Assembly (NCBI RefSeq): GCF_007922615.2
Contig: NZ_CP042301.2
Span: 1,674,001-1,738,000 of the forward strand
From: Nitratireductor mangrovi
Lineage (GTDB): Bacteria > Pseudomonadota > Alphaproteobacteria > Rhizobiales > Rhizobiaceae
DNA length: 64,000 nucleotides
Reading direction: 5' to 3'
Shown: one piece after another, positions 35,406 through 44,298 of the stretch
Position numbering within the stretch: position 1 is the first letter of the stretch
How the letters are laid out: the number at the start of each line of letters is the position of its first letter
Notes under the pieces: model-generated
Databases searched by the model: none
Seen by the model: the letters and a program-made list of their open reading frames with translations, nothing else
Told to the model about the DNA's origin: nothing
Translations under genes and position numbers: made by a program

Positions 35406-35867
35406 ATGCGCCTCACTCGCCAGACCAACTACGCCATCCGTATCCTGATGTATTGCGCGGCCAATGAGGGACGGCTGAGCCGCATCCCTGAAATCGCCGC
35501 CGCCTATTCCGTATCAGAGCTGTTTTTGTTCAAGATCCTGCAGCCGCTGGTGGAAAACGGCCTGGTGGAGACCGTGCGTGGCCGCAAGGGCGGCGTGCGG
35601 CTCGGCAAGCCCGCCGCCGAGATCAGCCTTTTCGATGTCGTTCGGGTAACCGAGGAAAGCTTCGCCATGGCGGAGTGCTTCGAAAACGACGCCACGGAGT
35701 GTCCATTGGTCGACAGCTGCGCCCTCAACTCCGCCTTGCGCGAGGCGCTCGGAGCTTTCTTCCATGTATTGGAACGGCATTCTGTCGCCGACCTCGTCAA
35801 TGACAGCCCCGCCATGCAGGCGCGGCTAGGGATAGAGATACCCGAAAACCGCATTGCGGTGAACTGA
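35406..35867 (+). CDS. rirA: Iron-responsive Rrf2-family regulator RirA
   Basis: A 153-residue Rrf2 protein that in rhizobia senses iron through an Fe-S cluster and represses iron-uptake genes when iron is sufficient. It starts MRLTRQTNYAIRILMYCAAN, with a winged helix (YSVSELFLFKILQPLVENGL) and three cysteines at 91, 99 and 105 (AECFENDATECPLVDSC), the RirA cluster ligands. ATG 35406 follows AGAAGG. RirA is essentially confined to Hyphomicrobiales, which supports the taxonomic reading. Confidence 0.94.
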   Translation: MRLTRQTNYAIRILMYCAANEGRLSRIPEIAAAYSVSELFLFKILQPLVENGLVETVRGRKGGVRLGKPAAEISLFDVVRVTEESFAMAECFENDATECPLVDSCALNSALREALGAFFHVLERHSVADLVNDSPAMQARLGIEIPENRIAVN

Positions 35868-36013
35868 CTACGGTCGTATCCCGATCGAAAGGTCGCCATC
35901 GCGGCCAAGCAAAGCCTCGTGGGAAATATTTGGGAACCGGGCAGCGCCGGTTGATCGAGGTCAAGTGGCAGTGTGCCCGACTTGGATAGTCTTCCTGCAT
36001 GGAGGACTGCCTC

Positions 36014-36439
36014 ATGGACACCCAGACGCTGAAATCGGCGTTGGTGCGATCGTTCCGCAACTGGCGCGACCACCGCGCGGCGATGGCCGAACTGCGAAGT
36101 CTGGCGGTGCGTCACCCGGACCTGTTGGCCGCCACTGCGCGCGAATGCGGGATGTCTCCGACCGAATTGCGCACTGTTGTTTCGTCCGGGCATGGCGCGA
36201 AAGCGCTGATGGAGCGCATGATGGAGGTATTCGACCTCGATCCGCGGACGATTGGCCGAAGCGACCCGGCCCTTATGCGCGATATCCAGATACTGTGCTC
36301 AAGATGTGACCGCAAAGGTGTCTGCCGGCGCGAACTCGATTCCGGCACGGCGCGCGAGAACGCATTCGTCTTCTGTCCGAACGCCGAGATGTTCAACGAC
36401 CTCGCCGCAAACGCACAAGTTCCGGGCGTGGAGCGCTGA
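36014..36439 (+). CDS. DUF6455 family protein with cysteine cluster
   Basis: A 141-residue protein. ATG 36014 follows GGAGGACTG at good spacing and is preferred over ATG 35999. Helical N-terminal half (LKSALVRSFRNWRDHRAAMA); C-terminal cysteines occur as CSRCDRKGVCRRE and a later FVFCPN, a possible zinc or Fe-S site. The family is common in alphaproteobacteria and has no known function. It ends eight bases before the convergent mgtE gene. Confidence 0.8.
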   Translation: MDTQTLKSALVRSFRNWRDHRAAMAELRSLAVRHPDLLAATARECGMSPTELRTVVSSGHGAKALMERMMEVFDLDPRTIGRSDPALMRDIQILCSRCDRKGVCRRELDSGTARENAFVFCPNAEMFNDLAANAQVPGVER

Positions 36440-36446
36440 GAGCCCC

Positions 36447-37868
36447 CTAGCCGAGGCCGAACCAGACCCTGGCAAGGCCGAGGAAGGCAAAGAAACCGAC
36501 CACATCGGTCACAGTGGTGACGAAGACCGAAGAGGCGATCGCCGGGTCGGCGCCGAGTCGGTCAAGCAGGAGCGGGATGAGGATGCCCGCAAGCGCGGCC
36601 GCCAGCATGTTGACGATCATTGCCGCCGCAATCACTCCGCCGAGGCCGGAACTGTCGAACCAGAAGGCCGCTATGGCCCCCATGACGATGGCGAAAAGCA
36701 CGCCATTGATGAGGCCGACGATGGTTTCGCGGCGCACGATGCGGGCGGCGTTGTAGATGTCGAGGTCCTTGGTCGCAAGGGCCCGCACGGTGACGGTCAT
36801 GGTCTGGGTCGCGGCGTTGCCGCCCATCGACGCGACGATCGGCATCAGGATGGCAAGCGCCACCATCTCCTGGATGGTGGCATCGAACAGGCCGATCACC
36901 AGCGACGCCAGGATGGCGGTCGCCAGGTTGACCAGCAGCCAGGGCGCGCGCGAGCGCGAGGTCGCCGCGACCGTATCGGACAGTTCCTCGTCGCCGACAC
37001 CGCCCATGCGCATGAGATCTTCTTCGGCTTCCTGCTGGATGACATCAACGACGTCGTCGATGGTCAGGACGCCGACGAGGCGCTCGTTCTCGTCAACGAC
37101 GGCAGCCGACAGAAGGTCGTATTGCTCGAATTCGCGCGCCGCCTCCTCCTGGTCCATGATCGCGGGAATGGCGTGACGGGTCTCGTGCATGATCTCCTCG
37201 ATCCTGACCGCGCGCTTGGTGCGCAGGATCTGGTCGAGATGCACCGCGCCGAGCAGCTTGAACGTCGGATCGATGACGAAGATCTGCGAGAACTCTTCAG
37301 GAAGGTTCTGGTCCTCGCGCATGTAGTCGATGGTCTGACCGACGGTCCAGAATGGCGGCACTGCGACGAACTCCGTCTGCATGCGCCGGCCGGCGGTCTC
37401 TTCGGGATAGTCGAGCGCGCGACGGAGCCTGATACGTTCGGTGAACGGCAGTTTGGCCAGGATCTCGTTCTGATCCTGCTCGTCGAGGTCCTCGAGGATG
37501 TAGACCGCATCGTCCGAATCGAGCTCCTGCATGGCGAGCGCGATCTGGTCGTTGGGCAGATCCTCGACGATCTCCATGCGAATGGCATCGTCGACTTCGG
37601 TCAGGGCGGAAAAGTCGAAATCCTCGCCCATCAGTTCGACCAGCGCGCGGCGCTGCTCGGGCATCAAGGCCTCGATGAGGTCGCCAAGCTCGGACTGGTG
37701 AAGCTTGAGGATGTCCTGCTTGAGCGTCAGCGTGTCGCGGTCGGCGATCGCCGCGCCGATATGGGCGAGGTAATCGGCACGCAGAATGCCGTCCTCGCCG
37801 TAGATGCCGGCATCGAAGGGCGCCTCGGGATCGACGCCGACCGCCTGTTCCTCTTCCGTGCCGGACAC
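36447..37868 (-). CDS. mgtE: Magnesium transporter MgtE
   Basis: A 473-residue channel-type magnesium transporter. An acidic N-domain of helical repeats (to about residue 140) is followed by two CBS domains (about 140-270, with IFVIDPTFKLLGAVHLDQIL and LVGVLTIDDVVDVIQQEAEE) that sense magnesium, then five membrane helices with PIVASMGGNAATQT, the conserved pore segment. Start GTG 37868 follows GGAGGCGGCTA, with a TAG directly upstream in another frame. No magnesium riboswitch was recognised upstream. Confidence 0.95.
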   Translation of the reverse strand: MSGTEEEQAVGVDPEAPFDAGIYGEDGILRADYLAHIGAAIADRDTLTLKQDILKLHQSELGDLIEALMPEQRRALVELMGEDFDFSALTEVDDAIRMEIVEDLPNDQIALAMQELDSDDAVYILEDLDEQDQNEILAKLPFTERIRLRRALDYPEETAGRRMQTEFVAVPPFWTVGQTIDYMREDQNLPEEFSQIFVIDPTFKLLGAVHLDQILRTKRAVRIEEIMHETRHAIPAIMDQEEAAREFEQYDLLSAAVVDENERLVGVLTIDDVVDVIQQEAEEDLMRMGGVGDEELSDTVAATSRSRAPWLLVNLATAILASLVIGLFDATIQEMVALAILMPIVASMGGNAATQTMTVTVRALATKDLDIYNAARIVRRETIVGLINGVLFAIVMGAIAAFWFDSSGLGGVIAAAMIVNMLAAALAGILIPLLLDRLGADPAIASSVFVTTVTDVVGFFAFLGLARVWFGLG

Positions 37869-38029
37869 TAGCCGCCTCCGCTTTCGCGCCGTCTTGCCGT
37901 CCGCGCGGAAGCCGCGAAAGGAGGGAATGTGTCCCGCCGTTCCCGCTGCGTCCGCTCACTAGCAACTAGCGCGGCATGCGCCTGAACACAAAGCCTGCGT
38001 GTTTGCAATCCGCTGAATTCGTAAGAAAG

Positions 38030-38803
38030 TCAGTCGCGGATGCGGCGCAGGATGGTCAGGCTCTCCTCTCGGTCGAGCGCATCGCGCACGACGTCGGGCA
38101 CGCCTGCGCCGCCGGTGCCCGCCGGTTCGTTGAGCGCGATGTCGCGGATCGTGACGCTCAGCGTGTGGGTCAACTCGCGCGCCGCGCCCAGCGAAAGGTC
38201 GCCGCCGATCAGCGAAAAGTTCGAGGTCGAGAGCGTGATGCTCGGCCTCGCGCGCTTGTCGGTGATGACGGCGAACGAGATTTCGTAGGAATAGGCGGCC
38301 GGTGTCTCGCGAACGTTGATCAGCGACACGGTGGTCTGAAGGATCCATTCGCGCAGGCCCAATCCGCCGGCAATGCGCTCCGGCGGACTGGGAATCTCCC
38401 CGGAGCAGGCGAGCTCGGTGAAGGGGTAGTAGACCGATACGGTGGTGTCGACGGTGTTGACATGACTGCGCATCGCCCCGAGGCCCAGCCCCGCTGTACC
38501 GTAGTCTACCGGGATTACCAGGCTGGCATTGCCACCGGTATCCAGGATGCGCTCCAGCTTCAGCCCCGCCGTGACCTTGGCATATTGGCTTTCAACGGTG
38601 ATGCCCGCCTCGCGCAGCCGCTCGGAAATGCGCGGCTCCGTCTTCAATTCCGCCAGAGCCTCACAGAGCTCCTGTTCGACGGTGTAAAAGAGCGCTTCGA
38701 CCTTGATGTAGTCCCGTTCCTGGAACTTGGGCAGTTGCGCGCAGCCGGCGACCGCCAATGCCAGCACACACCCGATCCGCATTGCATGCCAAGCAAAGCG
38801 CAT
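38030..38803 (-). CDS. Putative lipoprotein of unknown function
   Basis: A 257-residue protein with a lipoprotein signal peptide: MRFAWHAMRIGCVLALAVAG followed by Cys21 (lipobox VAGC), so it is likely anchored to a membrane facing the periplasm. ATG 38803 follows GGGAGGGCC. The mature part shows YYPFTELACSGEIPSPPERI and a run of beta-rich sequence; no family is recognised. It lies about 110 bases downstream of the glycosyltransferase-like gene, in the same direction. Confidence 0.75.
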   Translation of the reverse strand: MRFAWHAMRIGCVLALAVAGCAQLPKFQERDYIKVEALFYTVEQELCEALAELKTEPRISERLREAGITVESQYAKVTAGLKLERILDTGGNASLVIPVDYGTAGLGLGAMRSHVNTVDTTVSVYYPFTELACSGEIPSPPERIAGGLGLREWILQTTVSLINVRETPAAYSYEISFAVITDKRARPSITLSTSNFSLIGGDLSLGAARELTHTLSVTIRDIALNEPAGTGGAGVPDVVRDALDREESLTILRRIRD

Positions 38804-38916
38804 GCGGCCCTCCCCCGTCAGAAGCCCCTCGCCGGCATTTCACCTTCGAATCCGGCGCGACGCAAGGTCGCTCACAAGGTATTCAACCCTGGAAGAAACA
38901 ACCGCAGCGCAAGGCT

Positions 38917-39723
38917 TTAGTCAGCATCGTCGATTGCGGGAAAGTCTTCCGCCAGCAGATCGGCGTAGCGGCCCGAAAAGGCTTTGGTGCCGTAGTGGAC
39001 AGCGGTGGTCTCGGTATCGAGCCAGATGTCGCCACCACAAAAATGCGTCCAGCGCATACAAAAACTCTGATCCTCGCCATACATCAGGCCGCCGTCGGGC
39101 GAGGTCAGATGGCTGAAGAAGTCGTGATAGGCCAGTCCTTTATGGATCGGGGCGTGCTCGAGTCGCGGCTTGCGTGAGGCAATGCCCTTCGCCACCATGG
39201 TTTCGGGGACCGCGCGGCTCAGAAGCATCAGCCCGGTCCCGGTCGCCGGTACCGTGATGAAACCGCCGCGCCTCTTCGGCACCCAGGGGGCACCGCCGAA
39301 CTCGGCCTTCTGGTGGTTGTATATCCAGGCGCGACTCAGCAGGGTCTCGGTCGGCGTGCGCTCGGCCTTCGGCAAGTGTGCGTCGGCCTCGATCAGTTGG
39401 CGCAGCCGGTTCCAGCGCGCGTGCTTCTGCGGATAGGCGATGGCCGCGAAATCGACGCCGAACGCGATCAGGCGCCAGACCGCTTCGGGGTCGGCATAGA
39501 TGTCGCCATCGACGCACAGCATGTGCGTAAACTGAGTTCTGGTCAGGAAGATCGACATCAGCTGGTTGCGCGAAAAAACGATGTCGGAGAATTCGTAGGT
39601 CTCGAAACCGAAAGGAACGCCGCGACGCGCCAGCCCCTGTGTCAACCCGATCAGGAACTTGGCGGTCGGGGTGGCGATCTGGCCTTGCGTCGGCATCGCG
39701 ATGAGCAGCACTGGCTTTGTCAT
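38917..39723 (-). CDS. Glycosyltransferase-like protein (GT-A type), function unknown
   Basis: A 268-residue protein. The segment FTHMLCVDGDIYADPEAVWR carries a DGD motif like the metal-binding DXD of GT-A glycosyltransferases, preceded by SRNQLMSIFL, as in families that scan for a nucleotide sugar. Near the C-terminus YGEDQSFCMRW and the histidine of TAVHYGTKAF would fit acceptor or metal contacts. ATG 39723 follows GGGAGACC. The class is a motif-based inference; the acceptor is unknown. Confidence 0.65.
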   Translation of the reverse strand: MTKPVLLIAMPTQGQIATPTAKFLIGLTQGLARRGVPFGFETYEFSDIVFSRNQLMSIFLTRTQFTHMLCVDGDIYADPEAVWRLIAFGVDFAAIAYPQKHARWNRLRQLIEADAHLPKAERTPTETLLSRAWIYNHQKAEFGGAPWVPKRRGGFITVPATGTGLMLLSRAVPETMVAKGIASRKPRLEHAPIHKGLAYHDFFSHLTSPDGGLMYGEDQSFCMRWTHFCGGDIWLDTETTAVHYGTKAFSGRYADLLAEDFPAIDDAD

Positions 39724-39871
39724 TCACGGTCTCCCGGCCAGTCGGGCAGCACAGGGCCGCATCGCCCGACGTCGATAGTCGCTTGCCCACCATGCAGGCA
39801 AATAGCGCCGGCTCAAGCCCGGCGCGAATCTCTGGCACCGGCTTCGGATTGTCAGTGATGTCGTAAAATTC

Positions 39872-39956
39872 TGGTGCGGTCGAGAAGACTCGAACTTCCA
39901 CGGGTTGCCCCACAGCGACCTCAACGCTGCGCGTCTACCAATTCCGCCACGACCGC
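39872..39956 (-). tRNA. tRNA-Leu (anticodon GAG)
   Basis: The minus-strand sequence folds as a class II tRNA of 85 bases. Acceptor arms GCGGTCG and CGACCGC pair, followed by A and an encoded CCA. The anticodon stem is CAGCG/CGCTG with loop TTGAGGT, anticodon GAG, and there is a long variable arm and a GTTCGAGTC T-loop. It reads CUC and CUU leucine codons. Confidence 0.95.
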
Positions 39957-40131
39957 ACGTGGTAGAAGCCGGTCGCAACCGGCCCGGCGCGTTTAGCAAA
40001 TCGCCTGTCAGGAAACAAGTGGCGTGAGCGGCCAAAATCGGCGCCGCGCCGGGGTCTTCACGGCAACGGCGAAAGCCCCCCGCTTTACCTCGGCACCGTT
40101 TGTCGCCATATGTCGCGTCAGGGAGTCCGCC

Positions 40132-40875
40132 ATGGCTGACCGCCAGAATCTCGACCACCGTTTCCTGCCCGTTCCCGGCACGGCGCCCGCGGAATGGCGC
40201 GTCGAGCAGGACCTGATCGGCTACCAAACAGCCCTCGATTTCATGGAGGCGCGCGCCGCAGCGATCCGCGCCGGCACGGCAGGAGAACTGGTCTGGCTGG
40301 TCGAGCATCCACCGCTTTACACGGCCGGTACCAGCGCCCGCCCGGAGGATCTTCTTGAGCCGGACCGCTTTCCGGTCCATGCGGCTGGGCGCGGCGGCGA
40401 ATATACTTATCACGGCCCCGGCCAGCGCGTCGCCTATATCATGCTCGACCTCAAGCGCCGCAAGGAGGACGTTCGCCTTTTCGTCGGCGCGCTGGAAGAA
40501 TGGATCATTGGCGCCTTGGCACGTTTCAACGTCAAGGGAGAGCGCCGCGAGGACCGTGTCGGCGTCTGGGTGGTGCGACCCGAACGGCCTCCGCTGCCGG
40601 GTGGGCGTCCAGCCGAGGACAAGATCGCAGCAATCGGCATCCGGCTGCGGAAATGGGTGAGCTTTCACGGCATCGCCATCAACGTCGAACCTGACCTCAC
40701 GCATTTCGCCGGCATCGTGCCCTGCGGCATTGCCGGGCATGGCGTCACCAGCCTGGTCGATCTCGGCCTGCCGGTCACGATGGCCGACCTCGATGTCGCG
40801 CTGAAACAGTCGTTCGAAGACGTCTTCGGCGCGGCCGAATCTGTCCCGCGGGAACTTTCGCTAAGGAGCGCGTGA
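40132..40875 (+). CDS. lipB: Octanoyltransferase LipB
   Basis: A 247-residue enzyme that moves octanoyl from acyl carrier protein to lipoyl domains, the first step of lipoate synthesis. Catalytic pair Lys164 ([10 protein letters not shown]) and Cys198 ([15 protein letters not shown]) are present, as is [23 protein letters not shown] 40132 follows AGGGAG. The next gene starts directly after the TGA, so it is co-transcribed with the gamma-glutamyltransferase gene, an unexpected partner. Confidence 0.96.
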   Translation: MADRQNLDHRFLPVPGTAPAEWRVEQDLIGYQTALDFMEARAAAIRAGTAGELVWLVEHPPLYTAGTSARPEDLLEPDRFPVHAAGRGGEYTYHGPGQRVAYIMLDLKRRKEDVRLFVGALEEWIIGALARFNVKGERREDRVGVWVVRPERPPLPGGRPAEDKIAAIGIRLRKWVSFHGIAINVEPDLTHFAGIVPCGIAGHGVTSLVDLGLPVTMADLDVALKQSFEDVFGAAESVPRELSLRSA

Positions 40876-42633
40876 ATGACACGATCAATCATCGCCGCCC
40901 TGTTCGGCACGACGTTGCTTCTCGGCGCGCCGTCGGCGGCCCAGCAGGCTACCGACGCGGTGGCACCCGAAGCCGCAACCGGCATCACGGAGCGGCAGGC
41001 CGTCCTTGCCCGCACCCGCATGGTGGCGGCGGCAAACCCGATCGCCGCCGAGGCGGGCCTTGCGGTCCTGCGCAACGGCGGCAGCGCCGCGGATGCGCTG
41101 GTAGTGGTCCAGACCGTGCTCGGCCTCGTCGAACCTCAGTCCTCCGGCATCGGCGGCGGCGCCTTCCTGGTCTGGTATGACGCAGAGAGCGGCAAGATCA
41201 CCACGTTTGACGGCCGCGAGACGGCACCTTCGGCCGCAACGCCGGAGCTCTTCCTCGATGGCGACGGCGCGCCGCTGAAATTTTTCGACGCGGTGATGGG
41301 CGGCCGCTCGGTCGGGGTTCCCGGTGTCGTGCGGCTGATGGAAAAGGTTCATGCGCGTTTCGGCGACAAGCCCTGGGCCGAATTGTTCGAACCGGCGGCG
41401 ACCTTGGCCGAAACCGGCTTCGCCGTCTCTCCTCGCCTGGAGGCGATGATCGTCTACGACGCTGCCCGGCTCTCCAGCCAGCCCGCGACCCGCGCCTACT
41501 TTTTCCATGCCGACGGCACCCCGCTCAAGGCGGGCGAGACCCTGACAAATCCCGCCTACGCCAAGAGCCTGCGCGCCATCGCCCAGGGCGGCGCCGATGC
41601 CTTCTACGAGGAAGGACTCGCGGAGGCGATCGTGACGGCCGTCAACGGCCACCCCGACAATCCCGGAGCGCTCTCCATGGCCGACATGGCGGCCTACGAA
41701 GCCAGGGAGCGCGATGCGGTCTGCGTCGGCTATCGCGGCAACGACATTTGCGGCATGGGCCCGCCCTCCTCCGGTGCGCTGGCGGTCGGACAGACGCTCG
41801 GCATGCTGGAGGGCTTCGACCTTGCCGCACTCGGCCCCGATGATCCGGAAGCGTGGCGGCTGATCGGCGACGCTTCCCGCCTCGCCTTCGCCGATCGCGG
41901 GCTTTACGTCGCCGACAGCGACTTCGTTCGACTGCCGGCCGGCCTGCTCGACCGCGATTACCTTGCTTCACGCGGCGAACTGCTGCGCCGCCCGACCGCG
42001 CTTGGCGAAGACGAGGTACGGCCGGGCGAGCCGCCCTGGGACAAGGCCGAGCATCGCATCGAGGGCCTGAACCTTGAAATGCCGTCGACGACGCACTTCG
42101 TCATCGTCGATGACCGGGGCAACATCGCTTCAATGACCAGTTCGATCGAAAACGCCTTCGGCGCCCGGCTGATGGTCGCCGGCTTCCTGCTCAACAATCA
42201 GCTCACCGATTTTTCGTTCCGGCCAGAAGCAGATGGCGCAGCAGTGGCGAACCGGGTCGAGCCGGGCAAGAGGCCGCGCTCGTCAATGTCGCCGACGATC
42301 GTTCTGCGCGACGGCCGTCCCGTTTACGCGCTTGGATCGCCCGGCGGCAGCAACATCATTCCCTATGTGACCAAGACGCTGATCGGGCTGATCGACTGGC
42401 GAATGGACATGCAGCAGGCGATATCCTTGCCGCACCTCACCAACCGTTTCGGAACCTATCAGCTCGAAGCCGGCACGAAGGCCGAGCGGCTGGCCGACGA
42501 CCTGACCGCGCTGGGCTTCGAGGTCGAGGTGAGTGACCTCAATTCCGGACTGCATGGCGTCGCCTTGCGCGCCGACGGTACGCTCGAAGGTGGCGCCGAC
42601 CCGCGCCGTGAGGGAATGGCCGTCGGCGACTGA
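40876..42633 (+). CDS. ggt: Gamma-glutamyltransferase
   Basis: A 585-residue periplasmic Ntn-hydrolase that cleaves glutathione and other gamma-glutamyl compounds. Signal peptide MTRSIIAALFGTTLLLGAPS with cleavage near SAAQ. The self-cleavage and nucleophile site is PSTTHFVIVD, Thr405, and the oxyanion and binding loop PRSSMSPTIVL follows. The large subunit would be residues about 24-404. ATG 40876 abuts the lipB stop, with AAGGAG 9 bases upstream. The last 350 bases are overlapped on the other strand by the M50 gene frame. Confidence 0.95.
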   Translation: MTRSIIAALFGTTLLLGAPSAAQQATDAVAPEAATGITERQAVLARTRMVAAANPIAAEAGLAVLRNGGSAADALVVVQTVLGLVEPQSSGIGGGAFLVWYDAESGKITTFDGRETAPSAATPELFLDGDGAPLKFFDAVMGGRSVGVPGVVRLMEKVHARFGDKPWAELFEPAATLAETGFAVSPRLEAMIVYDAARLSSQPATRAYFFHADGTPLKAGETLTNPAYAKSLRAIAQGGADAFYEEGLAEAIVTAVNGHPDNPGALSMADMAAYEARERDAVCVGYRGNDICGMGPPSSGALAVGQTLGMLEGFDLAALGPDDPEAWRLIGDASRLAFADRGLYVADSDFVRLPAGLLDRDYLASRGELLRRPTALGEDEVRPGEPPWDKAEHRIEGLNLEMPSTTHFVIVDDRGNIASMTSSIENAFGARLMVAGFLLNNQLTDFSFRPEADGAAVANRVEPGKRPRSSMSPTIVLRDGRPVYALGSPGGSNIIPYVTKTLIGLIDWRMDMQQAISLPHLTNRFGTYQLEAGTKAERLADDLTALGFEVEVSDLNSGLHGVALRADGTLEGGADPRREGMAVGD

Positions 42634-43929
42634 GGCCGCGAGGAGCGCGGGCCGCGTCTCGCGCGCTGCCTGGAAGCGTTCATATTTCTCCCAGGCCCAG
42701 AGGAAGGCGGCGGCGTGGATGAGGAAAGTCGCGACCAGAGCGGCGGCCATGGCGGCGCTCTCCAGGGCCGCAACGGGCTTGAGTTCGTGGCGGGGTTTCA
42801 CCGACCGCCCCGCCGTTATGAAACTCAGCAACGCCAGCACGGCGCCGCCGGCAAGCACCGCGCGCGGCGCGAAACCGGCAATCAGCCCGACCGCGAGGAA
42901 GGCAGCCAGAAGAGCAAATGCCGCCAGCGCCAGCGCCAGCTTGCCGCGGCAGATCTGGCGCAGTACCTGGCCGCCATCGAAACGCCACATCGGAACCAGA
43001 TTGGCCAGGTTGAAGATCGCCACGAAGGCGGCAAGTACCGCCGCGACGGCAGCGGCGTAGCGCATGCCGGCAGCACCCGCTGCCTCGCTCGCAAGCATTG
43101 CCGCCGGCACCAGCAGGGCCGAGAAGCCGGCGCCCATCAGCGCCACGAAGGCAACCTCGAAGCGGCTGTCATACGGTCGCCCGCCGATCGCCACCCCGCC
43201 GAGGATCGGAATGAAGATCATCCGCACGCGCCGGTGCCCCATCACCCGAAAGGCGGCGAGATGACCGAGCTCGTGCAATGCCACCGCCGCGGTCAGGCAG
43301 GCCGACAGCACCAGACCCTGAACCGACAGGCCGAAGAACGGCCACAGCAGCAGCGTGGAAAGCGCCGCGAAGCCGAACTGCGTCGCCGGATGTTCGAACC
43401 ACCCGCTTTGCGGTCGCCGCCCCGTTTCCAGCCACCGCTTCAGGCCGGCAGTGCGGCGGCGCAGCCGAAAGAAGCGAAAGCCCAGGAAGGCAAGCCCGCG
43501 ATAGCTGTCGCTCTGACGAATGGTGACGCGGGTCATGCCGCCCAACCGGTCCAGCCGCGTCTCTTCGCGGAAATGTCGCCAGAAGGTTCCATCGAGCGAA
43601 CTGTCGTTCTCGACCCGCACGGCAAAGCACTCGCCTGCCGTGACATCGTCAAGTCGCAGCGTGCGCTCGATGAAGCTGCCGTCGCGGCCTTCATGGCCTG
43701 TCGTCACCAGAACACGCAAGGGCTCGCCGGGCAGCCGACAGGCCGAGCCGATCTCTCCCGACCAGGACGCGTCATCGCCAAGCGGCCACAGCGCGTTCCA
43801 TGCCTTCGCCTGGCTGCAATCGATACTCACCGACGCCACCAGCGTGCGCCGCCCAAGCGGCACGGCCAGCAGCAGGAAGATCAGGCCGAGATTGGCGCCG
43901 ACAACGATGGCGATCATGAACGCGGACAA
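42283..43929 (-). CDS. Site-2-protease-like M50 membrane protein with antisense tail
   Basis: A 548-residue frame. Residues about 30-160 form a polyketide-cyclase/SRPBCC-like domain (SVSIDCSQAKAWNALWPLGD). Membrane helices follow with HELGH at 219-223 and NLVPMWRFDGGQVL near 310-323, whose Asp318 completes the zinc site of M50 proteases. TTG 43929 follows GGAGCG and is preferred; ATG 43917 is possible. Residues 433-548 lie entirely antisense to ggt and look like non-protein sequence, so a normal end near residue 430 seems to have been lost. A proteolytic role is inferred from the motifs. Confidence 0.8.
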   Translation of the reverse strand: MSAFMIAIVVGANLGLIFLLLAVPLGRRTLVASVSIDCSQAKAWNALWPLGDDASWSGEIGSACRLPGEPLRVLVTTGHEGRDGSFIERTLRLDDVTAGECFAVRVENDSSLDGTFWRHFREETRLDRLGGMTRVTIRQSDSYRGLAFLGFRFFRLRRRTAGLKRWLETGRRPQSGWFEHPATQFGFAALSTLLLWPFFGLSVQGLVLSACLTAAVALHELGHLAAFRVMGHRRVRMIFIPILGGVAIGGRPYDSRFEVAFVALMGAGFSALLVPAAMLASEAAGAAGMRYAAAVAAVLAAFVAIFNLANLVPMWRFDGGQVLRQICRGKLALALAAFALLAAFLAVGLIAGFAPRAVLAGGAVLALLSFITAGRSVKPRHELKPVAALESAAMAAALVATFLIHAAAFLWAWEKYERFQAARETRPALLAASVADGHSLTARVGATFERTVGAQGDAMQSGIEVTHLDLEAQRGQVVGQPLGLRAGFELIGSETVGEVRQGYRLLHVHSPVDQPDQRLGHIGNDVAAAGRSKRVNGTAVAQNDRRRH

Positions 43930-44020
43930 CGGAAACGCTCCAATTGCCCGCGCAAACTAGGTCCGGCTGATCGAAGAAAGGCTTAACGCAGCCCGTCACG
44001 CATGTCTCGACAGCGGCACC

Positions 44021-44107
44021 TCAATAGGCGCCGATCCACATGGCCAGCGAGACGATGAACACGCTCATGGAAACCAGGGCGGCGACATCCTGCAGCATCT
44101 CGGTCAT
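44021..44107 (-). CDS. Small membrane peptide under LexA boxes (SidA-like SOS division inhibitor candidate)
   Basis: A 28-codon frame, too short for usual gene calling, starts at ATG 44107 after GGAGAGACC and ends at TGA 44021. It encodes a short acidic N-terminus (MTEMLQDVAALVSMSV) and a hydrophobic stretch (FIVSLAMWIGAY), a single membrane helix. Three GTTC blocks spaced 11 bases lie 24-49 bases upstream. In Caulobacter, SidA, a 29-residue inner-membrane SOS peptide, blocks division through FtsW/FtsN. Length, topology and LexA control match; sequence identity to SidA cannot be judged here. Confidence 0.7.
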   Translation of the reverse strand: MTEMLQDVAALVSMSVFIVSLAMWIGAY

Positions 44108-44130
44108 GATGGTCTCTCCGATTTCGTTAT

Positions 44131-44156
44131 GTTCCTATCTTGTTCTATTTATGTTC
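44131..44156 (-). promoter_or_regulatory. Triple LexA box (GTTC-N7-GTTC-N7-GTTC)
   Basis: GTTC occurs at 44131-44134, 44142-44145 and 44153-44156, each pair separated by exactly seven bases. The alphaproteobacterial LexA box is GTTC-N7-GTTC, so two overlapping boxes are present. On the minus strand they lie just before the peptide start, over or next to a possible promoter (TTGCGA with TAAATA 18 bases on). Confidence 0.8.
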
Positions 44157-44298
44157 TCACCGCAAGGCATCGCAAACGCGAACATGCCGCCTGCTGACAT
44201 TTGAGGTAAATCGTTCGTTAATGGCGAACGTCGCTGTCGCGGAGCCGGCTGCGGGGGCGCCGTGCGTGCCCTGGGCGGCTACGCGAGGACGCCCAGCT

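Noticed and set aside
37869..38029. Magnesium riboswitch before mgtE
   Set aside because: Only about 160 bases are present and no recognisable M-box or ykoK structure could be traced.
39872..39956. tRNA-Leu as an integration site for a mobile element
   Set aside because: No integrase, direct repeat of the tRNA end or foreign-looking block was seen on either side.
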